From: Oribacterium asaccharolyticum ACB7
Lineage (GTDB): Bacteria > Bacillota > Clostridia > Lachnospirales > Lachnospiraceae
Assembly (NCBI RefSeq): GCF_000238075.1
Contig: NZ_JH414504.1
Coordinates: forward strand, 540,886-604,885
Length of the DNA: 64,000 nt
Reading direction: 5' to 3'
A model generated the notes under the pieces. The model saw only the letters and a list, made by a program, of their open reading frames with translations, was not told the DNA's origin and searched no databases. Shown piece after piece: positions 17,607 through 26,568 of the stretch; position 1 is the stretch's first letter; every line of letters starts with the position of its first letter. Made by a program: the position numbers and the translations under genes.

Positions 17607-17617
17607 ACTTCCTCCAT

Positions 17618-18982
17618 TTAAATGCTTCCGAACTTTTTATGAAAATCAAAGTCAGCTTTCCCGTAGAGCATGTCCAAAGCAGAGATAACTCTTTGTCTTG
17701 TTTCTTCCGGGAAAATAAGAGCGTCAATATAACCGCGAGCCGCAGCACTCTCTGCAGAAGCTTTTTCTTCCAAATAGCGCTTTGCCTTGGCTTCTCTTTC
17801 TTCCAAGGACTCATCCGGGTACAAAATATTTGCAGCAAGCCCCGGCTCCATAACGGTAATCTCCGATTCGGGATACGCAAAAACAAGATCCGCACCGACA
17901 CCCTTGCTTCCAAGGCAAGCCCCTGCGGAGCCTACAGCCTTCTTTACCACCGTGACCATTGGCACGGAAGCATTACCGTAAGCGGACAAAAGCTCAGCCA
18001 TCTCTGTTCCCAAATGCTTTTCATTGCAAAGGCAATTCTCAAAGCCTGTGGTATCACAGAGTGTAAGAATCGGAAGCGAGTACGTATTACAGAAACGGAT
18101 GAAGCGGTTCATTTTCGCAATATCCTTCCAATGCAAAGCTCCCCCGTTTGTGGCAATTCCGCCCACTGTCTGACCGTTTAAACGGATAAATGCGGTAACC
18201 GCCTCTTCTCCGTAAGCTCTCTTTACCTCAAAAATTTCTCCTTCATCGGAAAGAATCGTCAAAGCTTCTCTACCCTTTAAATCGAAGAATCCATCCACAG
18301 CACGGTTTAAATTGTCTTCCACATCCTCATTGTAGGCTGCATCTTCATTGTTGGCGGGGAGGAAGGTAAATGCCTTCTTGAGCTCTTTCACAATTTCTTC
18401 TTCCGTTCCGGAAAAATCAACATTTCCGGCCTCTTCCTGTGCTTTTCCTTCAGAAAAAGATGCATCTTTATTTCCCTTTACCGCATCAGGAGCATTGATA
18501 AAGAGTCTTCCTTCCTGATTCTCCATAAAGCAAAAGTCTGAAAGAGAAGCAAGAAGCGCCATTCCGCCGCCTGCCTGTCCGTAGAGTACAGAATATAATG
18601 GAATCAGGCCCTTTGCCTGCGCTTTTTTCTTGTAAAGCTTGGAGAGGGCATATAGTGCATCTGTAGCCTCTTCCAAACGAATTCCGCTGGAATCCAAAAG
18701 TTCCACCACCGGAGCTCCCATTTTCATTGCCATGTCATAAAGATGAGCAATCTTTCTGCCATGCATTTCCCCAACTGAACCGGACAGCACATCTCTGTTT
18801 TGCGCATAAATGTATACCGGCTTTCCGGAAATGCTTCCATAGCCGCAGATAACACCATCCGATGCCGCTTTTTCAGCACCCTGTAAAAAGTCGGTACTTC
18901 TACTTTTTACCAAAGCGCCGATTTCCACAAAGCTTTGTGCGTCCAGCAATGCCTCTATACGGCTTCTTGCCTTAGAATCCAT
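17618..18982 (-). CDS. Acyl-CoA carboxyltransferase subunit (MmdA/12S-like)
   Basis: Crotonase-fold carboxyltransferase, 454 residues, in two related halves. The N-half has GYGSISGKPVYIYAQNRDVL and MGAPVVELLDSSGIRLEEA. The C-half has FIRLNGQTVGGIATNGGALH, LCDTTGFE and the GAGACLG-like stretch AVGSAGACLGSKGVGADLV. Family members act on propionyl/methylmalonyl-, malonyl- or glutaconyl-CoA. It is shorter and more divergent than typical MmdA (about 510 residues). First gene of the operon, with a good promoter at 19028-19056. Having this together with a 5S-type subunit is notable. Confidence 0.85.
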   Translation of the reverse strand: MDSKARSRIEALLDAQSFVEIGALVKSRSTDFLQGAEKAASDGVICGYGSISGKPVYIYAQNRDVLSGSVGEMHGRKIAHLYDMAMKMGAPVVELLDSSGIRLEEATDALYALSKLYKKKAQAKGLIPLYSVLYGQAGGGMALLASLSDFCFMENQEGRLFINAPDAVKGNKDASFSEGKAQEEAGNVDFSGTEEEIVKELKKAFTFLPANNEDAAYNEDVEDNLNRAVDGFFDLKGREALTILSDEGEIFEVKRAYGEEAVTAFIRLNGQTVGGIATNGGALHWKDIAKMNRFIRFCNTYSLPILTLCDTTGFENCLCNEKHLGTEMAELLSAYGNASVPMVTVVKKAVGSAGACLGSKGVGADLVFAYPESEITVMEPGLAANILYPDESLEEREAKAKRYLEEKASAESAAARGYIDALIFPEETRQRVISALDMLYGKADFDFHKKFGSI

Positions 18983-19027
18983 AAGTCTCCTCCATTTCTA
19001 TATATGAATCAAGTCATATTCTTTGGT

Positions 19028-19056
19028 ATTGTAAACGATAGGGATATTGAGTTCAA
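19028..19056 (-). promoter_or_regulatory. Promoter of the biotin-dependent decarboxylase operon
   Basis: Minus strand TTGAAC at 19056-19051, a 17-base spacer, and TACAAT at 19033-19028, about 46 bases upstream of the first start codon. Confidence 0.68.
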
Positions 19057-19136
19057 GGGATTTTAAGACGATTTTAAGCCTTCTATGTAAATATATTGAT
19101 ATAGACTGTTAAATACTTAACGTATCTGCTTGATTT

Positions 19137-20552
19137 TTATTTTCTGTATCGCAAACCCTTGGGATAATAATTTCGAAGCCTTCCGTTTCGATAGTATCCG
19201 AAGCCAAGAGGAATTCCGTCACAGTACAAAATCCCCATTCCTGATTTCTCCGCCATTTTTCCGGGCAATAGAACTTGCAGTTCTTCTTCGGCAATCGGAA
19301 TTTCATTTCCGTAAAGATAGTCCTCTATCCGTTTATCCTCTCTAGTGAGATAAATCCCGTAAAGAAGCTTGTATTTTTTCTCCAACCTTTGCTCTTCCAC
19401 GATAGGTAGTATTTCTTCCAAATTCAATGCATGGCTCAGTCCGTGACTGTATTCCCATCCGTTCTTTCCCTCTTCGAAAATGCGGATTCCTAAACGGAAC
19501 AGCTTTAAATCTTGAAAAACACTTAAAAAAGCGGGATACAAAAAAATCGACTTATTCTTTTTCAAAATGGAATATTCCGTTCTCTGCTTCTTCTCTTCTA
19601 AATCCTGCCCTGCCTTTTTAAAATAAGCATAGTACTGTCCTTCACCCTTTGCATGATGAAAATAAAGTCGCTTCTCTCCCAGGAATTGATAATCCAAATT
19701 CTCCTCCAAAATCCACTTGCGGATCCCTTCGTTTTCGGCCTCTTCAAAAGTACAGGTTGAATAGGCCAGCTCTCCCCCTTCCCTAAGCATGAGAAAAGCT
19801 TCCTTCAAAATTTCTTTTTGCCTTAAAACACATTTTTCAACCAAATCCGGTGACCAATCCGTTATAGCCTCTTCACTTTTTCGAAACATTCCTTCCCCGG
19901 AACAGGGGGCATCCACCAGAATTCTGGAAAAAAATCCCGGATATTTTTCCGCTAAATTTTGAGGCCTTTCATTTACCACGCAAAGATTGGCATAGCCCAT
20001 CCTCTCCGCATTTTGGGACAGAATTCTTGCTCGCTCTCCCACATACTCATTGGAAAGCAGAAAACCGCCCCTATGTCCATCCAAACGGTCTGCCATATGA
20101 AGACTCTTTCCCCCCGGTGCTGCGCATAGATCGAGACAACGGTCAAACGGACGAATATGCATTCCGGAAACCACCTCCATGGCGGAGGGATCCTGAATAT
20201 AGTATAGGCCGCCTTCATGATAGGGATCTCTTCCGATTTCCGCCCGGCATCCTGATTCCTCTTCGCAAACAAGATATTCTCTGTTCTCCGAAAAATCGAT
20301 TTCTTCTCCTTCCGGAAAATCCATTTCCTCTTTTTTCGGAAAAAGAGCTTTGAGCTTCCATGCCTCTTTCCATTTTTCAAAAGAAAAACCCGCTTTTTCC
20401 GCTTTTTTCAATTTTTGTAAATTCAGGCGAAGTCCTCTTTTGGGTTTTTCCGAAAGGGAGGCAAGAAAACGTTCCCACTCCTCTTCCTCCGGAAAAAGCT
20501 TCCGCATTCTGTCTAAAAATTCTTCCGGTATTTTTTGACTCTCTCTAAGCAT
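19137..20552 (-). CDS. RsmF-type rRNA (cytosine-C5) methyltransferase
   Basis: SAM-dependent NOL1/NOP2/Sun-family RNA methyltransferase, 471 residues. SAM site LDLCAAPGGKSLHMADRL near residue 150, catalytic-Cys motifs DAPCSGEGMFRK and AYSTCTFEEAENE. The C-terminal 150 residues fit the RsmF/YebU family extension. The start at 20552 (MLRESQKIPEEFLDRM) lies 17 bases after the upstream YtvI gene. Likely modifies 16S rRNA; the exact base is not derivable here. Confidence 0.9.
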   Translation of the reverse strand: MLRESQKIPEEFLDRMRKLFPEEEEWERFLASLSEKPKRGLRLNLQKLKKAEKAGFSFEKWKEAWKLKALFPKKEEMDFPEGEEIDFSENREYLVCEEESGCRAEIGRDPYHEGGLYYIQDPSAMEVVSGMHIRPFDRCLDLCAAPGGKSLHMADRLDGHRGGFLLSNEYVGERARILSQNAERMGYANLCVVNERPQNLAEKYPGFFSRILVDAPCSGEGMFRKSEEAITDWSPDLVEKCVLRQKEILKEAFLMLREGGELAYSTCTFEEAENEGIRKWILEENLDYQFLGEKRLYFHHAKGEGQYYAYFKKAGQDLEEKKQRTEYSILKKNKSIFLYPAFLSVFQDLKLFRLGIRIFEEGKNGWEYSHGLSHALNLEEILPIVEEQRLEKKYKLLYGIYLTREDKRIEDYLYGNEIPIAEEELQVLLPGKMAEKSGMGILYCDGIPLGFGYYRNGRLRNYYPKGLRYRK

Positions 20553-20569
20553 GCCTTTCCTTTCTCTCC

Positions 20570-21670
20570 TTACAGATATTCCAGCAAGACTTCTCTCAGC
20601 TCTTTAGCGGACTGAAACAGACCGTCATATGCTCCATAATGATAAAAACGAAGCAACAACATCCCGACAGGCAAAGCCAGGACCATTCCCGACAAACTGT
20701 AAAATTTATATCCCAGAAACAAAAACAATAGAGCCAAAATAGGAGGAAGCCCGATTGCTTCTCCGATAATTTTAGGTTGTAAAAACTGCCGGATCATCTG
20801 ACTTAGAATATACAGAACCAGTAGAGCCAGAAAGAGCACAAAACGTCCCTGCAACAGAAGCATCAACATCCAGGGCCACATGATAAAGCCCACACCAAAA
20901 ACCGGCAGCGCATCCAAAAATGCAGTTAAAAAAGCCAGAAAAATCCCATAGGGAACTTTCAAAAAACTGAATCCCAGAGCCAAAAGAAGAAATACACAAA
21001 ACATAATTTCGAACTGTGCAAGAATATATCCCTTTAAAATCTTTTTTCCATCTTCCCGCAGGAGCTCTCCATAATGCCTAAAACTGTGTGGAACCAAAGC
21101 CTTGAGTCCTTCAACTATTTTCCCTCCATCCTTTACAAAAGACAGTGCCGAAAGAATGGTTAAGACAAAATACAGCAGAAGTTCCGGCAGGCCGCTGACA
21201 AAGTGCAGGGAAAGCCGTAGTGCGGGAGAAGACCAATTTTTTAAAAGATTCTTTCCGAAACTCTCCATTTTATTCGGCAGATCCAAAAAAACGCCCCGAA
21301 AACTTTCCGGAAGGAAGTTTCGCAAAGTTTCCAGCGTTTCCAAACTCATTTCCTTTATCGAAAGAAGATACTCGGGAAAGCCTGCCATTTTCTTCGTCAC
21401 AAAAGGAAGGCCGAGTAAAATCAATAGATAGAGCAAGGTAGCGAAAAGCAAAAACAGAAGCAAAATCACTAAAACAGAAAGCTGATCCTTTTTCAAAAAA
21501 GGAAACACTTTTCTTCCAAGTCGAATCAGAGGCTCCGAAAGTAAAGCAAGAACCGCTCCTAAAGTAAACGGAAGGAAAAACAGAAGCACACGAGGAAGCA
21601 AAATCAGAAAAATGGCCGTGATTGCAATCGGAAAACAAATCCTGTAGCTTAGCAAAAGTATTTTTTTCAT
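20570..21670 (-). CDS. AI-2E / YtvI family membrane transporter
   Basis: 366 residues with about eight hydrophobic helices and the AI-2E-family C-terminal block QMIRQFLQPKIIGEAIGLPP followed by LGYKFYSLSGMVLALPVGML. In Clostridia, YtvI members are linked to sporulation or ion exchange; the substrate is unknown. The start at 21670 (MKKILLLSYRICFP) overlaps the preceding gene's stop (ATGA). A longer in-frame extension to 21718 would run inside that gene. Confidence 0.82.
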   Translation of the reverse strand: MKKILLLSYRICFPIAITAIFLILLPRVLLFFLPFTLGAVLALLSEPLIRLGRKVFPFLKKDQLSVLVILLLFLLFATLLYLLILLGLPFVTKKMAGFPEYLLSIKEMSLETLETLRNFLPESFRGVFLDLPNKMESFGKNLLKNWSSPALRLSLHFVSGLPELLLYFVLTILSALSFVKDGGKIVEGLKALVPHSFRHYGELLREDGKKILKGYILAQFEIMFCVFLLLALGFSFLKVPYGIFLAFLTAFLDALPVFGVGFIMWPWMLMLLLQGRFVLFLALLVLYILSQMIRQFLQPKIIGEAIGLPPILALLFLFLGYKFYSLSGMVLALPVGMLLLRFYHYGAYDGLFQSAKELREVLLEYL

Positions 21671-22980
21671 TTCTTCTCCTTTCCCTGCTTTGTCCTCTTC
21701 TCTTCCTTCCTTTGCCATAGAATCGCAAAGAAAATACTGACCCCAAAATAAAAAATACTCGAAGCATTGGAAAACCAGGTTGTAAAAAAGGAAAAGAGAA
21801 GGTAGAAAGAAAATTGCGCTACAATCCCGCTAAGAAAGGGATTCTTTTTTACGGATTGCAGGGCATAAAGAATTTCCCCCATTCCTCCCAATACCGCAGA
21901 AAACAGAACCACGCCAAGAAGTCCAAAATCATAGTAGGCATCATACAATATCGTTAAAGTACTCAGTTCTTCCTTCGTTAAATAAAGCGGGTATGCAAGC
22001 GGAAACTCTATAAAAAACTTCAGGCCCGATAAGGTAAGAAACGGATAGGCCATTTTAAAGCCGTTGGAATGCGCAGCCAGATTTATCGTCAGTAAATTCA
22101 AATTCTCAAAGTTATTGGCCACGTACATATACGGCTGAACCAAAACAATCGGAATATTCCGATTCTTCATTTCAAAAATATCCAGGAGATACGACACGGA
22201 ATGAGCACGCTCAATGGTCAATACAACATAACAAACGCCTAAAAAGAAAAAGAGAACAGCTACCTTCCTCCACTTCGGACGATATCCTTCCAAAAAAAGA
22301 GAAAATAGAAACAGTAAAATAGAAAAAATAAGTTGGTAGCGTGAAACCAGAAGAATAGGCAGAAGAAGGGACAGAAAAAAGCTGATATAGCTAAATAAGC
22401 CAATCTTTTTTTCCAGTTTATGCAGACAGGGAAGAAGCATGGGAACGAGAACGAAAAGAGTAGTAAAGTAATGTAAGCCTTTTAAATGAAAGTAAGAATA
22501 GGCATGCGGTGTATTTTCCGTAAAAAGCGGAATGTAGCCCAAGGAAATCGCTTCTATCGAAAAAGACAGGTAAGAAATTCCCAGTAAAAAAAGGATGCAA
22601 CGTTTCAGGAACTTTGCATCCTGCCCGGCACTTCTTTCTCTCTCCCGTTTTTCCGGAAACGAGACAATGTACGGAAAGAGATGATAAGCCAAATAAAAAC
22701 AGAAATACGCCAAATATAAACTGAGCCACATCGTGTTAGACCAAGGTAGCGAAAGCCTGCTCAGCTGCAAGACGGCAATTCCCTCGCCCCCCAATAATCC
22801 CAGCGCAAACAAACCGCAAAGTGGGAGACTGTTTTTTTCCTCTTTTTTTTCAACACAGTACAAAAATACGGCAAGAAAGAGGAACAAAAAGGAGGAAAGA
22901 AGGGACAACCCCCGTGTCTTTACGACGAAGGCCAAAAAGTAGACGACACTGTAGACACTCAATACTTTTACTGTTTTCAT
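21667..22980 (-). CDS. Polytopic membrane protein, Wzy/oligosaccharide-polymerase-like
   Basis: 437 residues with 11-12 predicted membrane helices and a Lys/Arg/Glu-rich C-terminal tail (KEEKRTKQGKEKK). The arrangement, including a long periplasmic region (about 235-345) with FLTLSGLKFFIEFPLAYPLY, resembles O-antigen/oligosaccharide repeat-unit polymerases. No catalytic motif proves it. It overlaps both neighbours by 4 bases (ATGA junctions), so it is translated with cdaR and ytvI. Function remains a family-level guess. Confidence 0.55.
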   Translation of the reverse strand: MKTVKVLSVYSVVYFLAFVVKTRGLSLLSSFLFLFLAVFLYCVEKKEEKNSLPLCGLFALGLLGGEGIAVLQLSRLSLPWSNTMWLSLYLAYFCFYLAYHLFPYIVSFPEKRERERSAGQDAKFLKRCILFLLGISYLSFSIEAISLGYIPLFTENTPHAYSYFHLKGLHYFTTLFVLVPMLLPCLHKLEKKIGLFSYISFFLSLLLPILLVSRYQLIFSILLFLFSLFLEGYRPKWRKVAVLFFFLGVCYVVLTIERAHSVSYLLDIFEMKNRNIPIVLVQPYMYVANNFENLNLLTINLAAHSNGFKMAYPFLTLSGLKFFIEFPLAYPLYLTKEELSTLTILYDAYYDFGLLGVVLFSAVLGGMGEILYALQSVKKNPFLSGIVAQFSFYLLFSFFTTWFSNASSIFYFGVSIFFAILWQRKEEKRTKQGKEKK

Positions 22981-24131
22981 TCCTTTTCCGCATCCTTTGT
23001 CTGCTTCTCTTCGCTTGATTTGCCTTCCTTACTTTCTTTCCCTTCCTTACTTTCCTTACTTTCTTTTGTTTCTTTACTTTCCTTCGTTTCCTCTGTACTG
23101 CTCTCCGCCGTAGTTTCCGTCTTGGATTCTTCCGTCGTGCTCTCGCTTTCTTCCTTCACCGTGCTTTCTTTCGTTGTCTCCTCGTTTTTCTGAATCTTTG
23201 CCGTAACAGTAACCGTACTGTTCGGTTCTGCAAGAGAAATTCCCTTTGGAAGATAATCCACTATGGAAATTTCCTTTTTTACATCCGTATTTGCAGAAGC
23301 GACATCGACTGCAGGAAGACTGATCGCGGTAACGGACTCCAACAAGCTCTCATTTCCCGAAACGGAGACCGTGGAAGGAGATATTTCAATTCCGGACAAA
23401 GAATATCCGCTCTGCGGATTGCCGGTCGTCGAAGATGTAATTTTTAAATTCTTTTTCTTATTGACAACGATTGTGTAGTCTATTTCCGACTGGGACAAAG
23501 TTACATTTTCTAAAGAATCAATGGTCTTCCCATTCGCATCATAGAAAACCGCCTTTTCTTTTCCGCTGGTATTTTCGCTTAAACCGTCTACATTGATCAA
23601 AATCCCGATAGAGGAAATTCTTCCGATGGAAGACTCCGGCCCGGTAGCATAGATGGTCTCCGGTTCAGTATGAATGGACGAAACCACATATCCATCCTTT
23701 TCTTTTCCTCTTCTGTTTGTTGTCAAAGTAAATTTTTTAATTTGTAAATCTTCTACGGAAACCCGAACAACGGAAGGTTTCGCAACAATATCCTGAATCA
23801 CACTGCTGTTTTCCGAATTTTTCAATTCCACATAAACCGGAACAGCCCCGGTTATGGAGTAATCCTTTAAATCAATATACGCATTAAAGTCGGAAGCCTG
23901 TACGGAGGATGCCATATTGCTTCGTACGGTATAACTGACCGTAACCGTATTCCTGTCAATCTCCCAAGTCTTGTTGTCCGCGGAAAATGCATCCTGATTT
24001 AAAATATTCAGTTCCACGGTTCGGCTTCCCTTTTGCTCCGGATTGGAAACATTAAAGACAATCAGCCATAGTAAGAGAGCCAGACCTATACTAAACAATT
24101 TTAAGGATAAATTATTTTTGAAATACTTCAT
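22977..24131 (-). CDS. cdaR: CdaR (YbbR-domain) regulator of diadenylate cyclase
   Basis: 384 residues: an N-terminal membrane helix (LKLFSIGLALLLWLIVFNVSNP), then repeated extracytoplasmic YbbR domains (for example VSYTVRSNMASSVQASDFNA and SGYSLSGIEISPSTVSVSGN). The C-terminal tail of about 65 residues is a low-complexity Glu/Ser/Lys/Thr stretch with repeated KESKE units. CdaR binds CdaA at the membrane and modulates c-di-AMP synthesis. Start overlaps the cdaA stop by 4 bases. The acidic-basic tail is not part of ordinary CdaR proteins. Confidence 0.9.
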   Translation of the reverse strand: MKYFKNNLSLKLFSIGLALLLWLIVFNVSNPEQKGSRTVELNILNQDAFSADNKTWEIDRNTVTVSYTVRSNMASSVQASDFNAYIDLKDYSITGAVPVYVELKNSENSSVIQDIVAKPSVVRVSVEDLQIKKFTLTTNRRGKEKDGYVVSSIHTEPETIYATGPESSIGRISSIGILINVDGLSENTSGKEKAVFYDANGKTIDSLENVTLSQSEIDYTIVVNKKKNLKITSSTTGNPQSGYSLSGIEISPSTVSVSGNESLLESVTAISLPAVDVASANTDVKKEISIVDYLPKGISLAEPNSTVTVTAKIQKNEETTKESTVKEESESTTEESKTETTAESSTEETKESKETKESKESKEGKESKEGKSSEEKQTKDAEKE

Positions 24132-24973
24132 TCCTCTTCCTTCTTTCTTCCTATGGCAAAAAGCTGCGTCAAGAAAGACTTCTTTTCTTCGCCGTCTTCC
24201 TCTTTCGGAAGATATTTTAAAAGCCCCTCCGCATCCTTCACACGATGTAATTTTCCCTCTACCGCAACGGAGATTCTTCCCGTCTCCTCGGAAACCACCA
24301 GGGTAATGGAATCGGAGTTTTCGGAGATTCCCAGTGCCGCCCTGTGCCTTGTACCGTAAGCCTTGGAAATCTCGGCATCGGATAGAGGCAGATAGCAGGT
24401 TGCGGAAGAAATTCTCCCATTGGAAATCACTACCGCGCCATCATGCAGGGGCGTATTTTTTTCAAAAATATTAATCAGTAAAGCCGCCGTAACAATTCCG
24501 TCAACATAGATTCCGGTCTTTTCTATCTCCTCCAGACTTTGCATCTGCTCCAAGACAATCAATGCACCGGTTTTATTTTCCGACATAACACTGCAAGCTG
24601 CTATCAGTTCCTGATTGATATGGGTATAAGCTTTTCTTTCTCCCGCCCGAAACTGACTAATCAAATTTTTCGAACCGAGCTGCTCCAGCGCCTTACGAAG
24701 TTCCGGTTGGAAAATAATCACGATTGCAATGATTGCAGCCGTGGACAATCTCTCAATCAGCCATACTATGGTTGTTAAATGGAAGAAAACGGCAAAGGCG
24801 GTAAAGAGAATAATGATTAAAATTCCTTTTAATAGTTGCCAAGCCTTGGTATTTTTAATCCAGAGAAGGATAATATAAATTAGAGCCGAAAGAATCGCGA
24901 TTTCCAGAAGCCCTGTAAAACTGAAGGAGGGTAATAAACTGACCCATCCTCGCATTTTTGTAATCAGATTCAC
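24128..24973 (-). CDS. cdaA: Diadenylate cyclase CdaA
   Basis: Membrane-bound enzyme making c-di-AMP from two ATP. 281 residues with three N-terminal membrane helices (about 15-80) and a DAC domain. The catalytic DGA motif is in HDGAVVISNGRISSA and the RHR motif in YGTRHRAALGISE. Usually the next genes are cdaR and glmM. Here cdaR follows but glmM is replaced by a Wzy-like gene. Confidence 0.95.
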   Translation of the reverse strand: MNLITKMRGWVSLLPSFSFTGLLEIAILSALIYIILLWIKNTKAWQLLKGILIIILFTAFAVFFHLTTIVWLIERLSTAAIIAIVIIFQPELRKALEQLGSKNLISQFRAGERKAYTHINQELIAACSVMSENKTGALIVLEQMQSLEEIEKTGIYVDGIVTAALLINIFEKNTPLHDGAVVISNGRISSATCYLPLSDAEISKAYGTRHRAALGISENSDSITLVVSEETGRISVAVEGKLHRVKDAEGLLKYLPKEEDGEEKKSFLTQLFAIGRKKEEE

Positions 24974-25005
24974 TTTTTACTCCCTTCTACACATACCAAG
25001 AATGA

Positions 25006-25893
25006 CTAAGCTTTTTTCTTCGGAACCGCCTTAACATGATAGTAATAGGCATCATCTTCAAACTGCACAAATTCCGTCCCCCGATAATCCGCATCATGCC
25101 AAAAAAACAAAGCTACTATCGATAAAACTGCGGATAAGAGGAAGGAAAGCAACTCTCCCGTTAAATTCATCTTCATCCCCACTGCCGGATAAAGGATAAA
25201 TGCCGTCGATTCCAGACACAGACCGATTGCCAGCGCCGTTTCAAAAGAATAGTTGAAACTGAAATTTCGAATCACAAAAATGGCTAAAGCTGCCAATGTA
25301 AAAAGTAAAAGCACCAAAAAGAGTTCCTTGTTTTTGATAAAAGGAGCTAAATTCCCGGAAAAAGCATCAAGCTGTTCCACCAAATCCCCACCGGTACTGA
25401 ATTTATCCTTATATTCCCGGATATAGCGCAGAAAATAATAAACGAGAATGCCAAGATCCAGAGAAATAACAGCACTTAAACCCATAGTAAGCCCCATCAG
25501 TAAGGGCAGAAAATAGGGAATTCTAAAGAAAAAGCACAACGGCATTGCTGCAATAAGAATCGCATATTTCCCTCTTACACTGCTCTGTATAATAAATATA
25601 AAGACAAAAAACAGTGCACCGACTCCCAGTAAAAGAATCGACTGCGTATAAAAATAATACAGCAGAAATATTCCGCTAAGACAGGGGACGAAGGAAAACG
25701 GCAGAAAAAAGGAAAGTAATCCCAAGCTGAGAATCACCATAGGATTTCCGAGTTTCCCCGTCATCTGCAGATACCGGCTGAGAAAGAAGAGAAATGTCAT
25801 AGAAAAAAGAGAACGAAAAATCGGAACCATCCAATAATCATTTTTCCCATAGATTTTTTGTAAATTTTCCCGATACTGCCTTAATGTTTCCAT
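25006..25893 (-). CDS. Uncharacterised polytopic membrane protein
   Basis: 295 residues with about eight hydrophobic segments between residues 25 and 270, starting METLRQYRENLQKIYGKNDY. A soluble loop of about 35 residues near the middle (RYIREYKDKFSTGGDLVEQL) separates two helix groups. No known motif was recognised. It is the last gene of the operon that starts with the 50-residue protein at 28018, 9 bases after the preceding gene. Proteins of this kind may be partners of the TPR protein; no function is claimed. Confidence 0.7.
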   Translation of the reverse strand: METLRQYRENLQKIYGKNDYWMVPIFRSLFSMTFLFFLSRYLQMTGKLGNPMVILSLGLLSFFLPFSFVPCLSGIFLLYYFYTQSILLLGVGALFFVFIFIIQSSVRGKYAILIAAMPLCFFFRIPYFLPLLMGLTMGLSAVISLDLGILVYYFLRYIREYKDKFSTGGDLVEQLDAFSGNLAPFIKNKELFLVLLLFTLAALAIFVIRNFSFNYSFETALAIGLCLESTAFILYPAVGMKMNLTGELLSFLLSAVLSIVALFFWHDADYRGTEFVQFEDDAYYYHVKAVPKKKA

Positions 25894-25902
25894 GTACTCT
25901 CC

Positions 25903-26568
25903 CTACTCATCCAACCAATCATCCGCTGCATCCAGCCAATCTCCGCTTTTTTTATTCAAAGCCTTTTCCACGGGCTTCTTTTTTGTAACGGTATTTCCGG
26001 AAAGAGACGTTTTCTTTCCTGCGCTTTCTTTTCCTTCTCTATCCCTGCTGTAAAGCGGTGTAAAGTCCAATTTTTCGCCCTCTCTTTTCATCTGCAGGAC
26101 GATATCCTGTACTTCCTTTCGCGCATACTGTACCGCATTTCCTCCGGCTTTTTCCTTTTCTCCCGGTCTCTTCGGTTCTTTAGAACCCTGGCTCAAAGAA
26201 AGGATTTCCTCCAGACCCTGTTCCACTTTCTGTCTTTCTTCCAAAGCCTTTTCATAGGTAAAATAGGAGAAAAGAAGAAAAACCGCAACAAAGAAGGTTA
26301 ATCCCATTAAATAGAGAATCACAATCTTTCTTCCCAGACCGACAAGAAAAACAAAGCTCATTTTATAGAGCAGTTCCTCGCCCTGCATCAACAAATACAT
26401 GAAAAGCAAGAGAATGAAAATAGCTGTATAACGAATAACTCCTTGTAAAATCCGATTGGAAATATAGTCTTCCCTATAATACTTCGTGATTTCCAAGGCT
26501 TCTTCGCCTTTATGTTTTTCATAAATTGCCAGTTTCGTCATGGCAATGATCTTGCTTTTCTTTAACAT
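25903..26568 (-). CDS. Uncharacterised protein with two membrane helices and a charged tail
   Basis: 221 residues. Two adjacent membrane helices lie at about 43-62 (VIRYTAIFILLLFMYLLMQG) and about 83-104 (IVILYLMGLTFFVAVFLLFS). A Lys/Glu-rich, probably partly coiled cytoplasmic tail follows, ending WLDAADDWLDE. The stop-start junction with the upstream TPR gene overlaps at 26568, so they are coupled. Not recognised as a known family. Confidence 0.68.
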   Translation of the reverse strand: MLKKSKIIAMTKLAIYEKHKGEEALEITKYYREDYISNRILQGVIRYTAIFILLLFMYLLMQGEELLYKMSFVFLVGLGRKIVILYLMGLTFFVAVFLLFSYFTYEKALEERQKVEQGLEEILSLSQGSKEPKRPGEKEKAGGNAVQYARKEVQDIVLQMKREGEKLDFTPLYSRDREGKESAGKKTSLSGNTVTKKKPVEKALNKKSGDWLDAADDWLDE

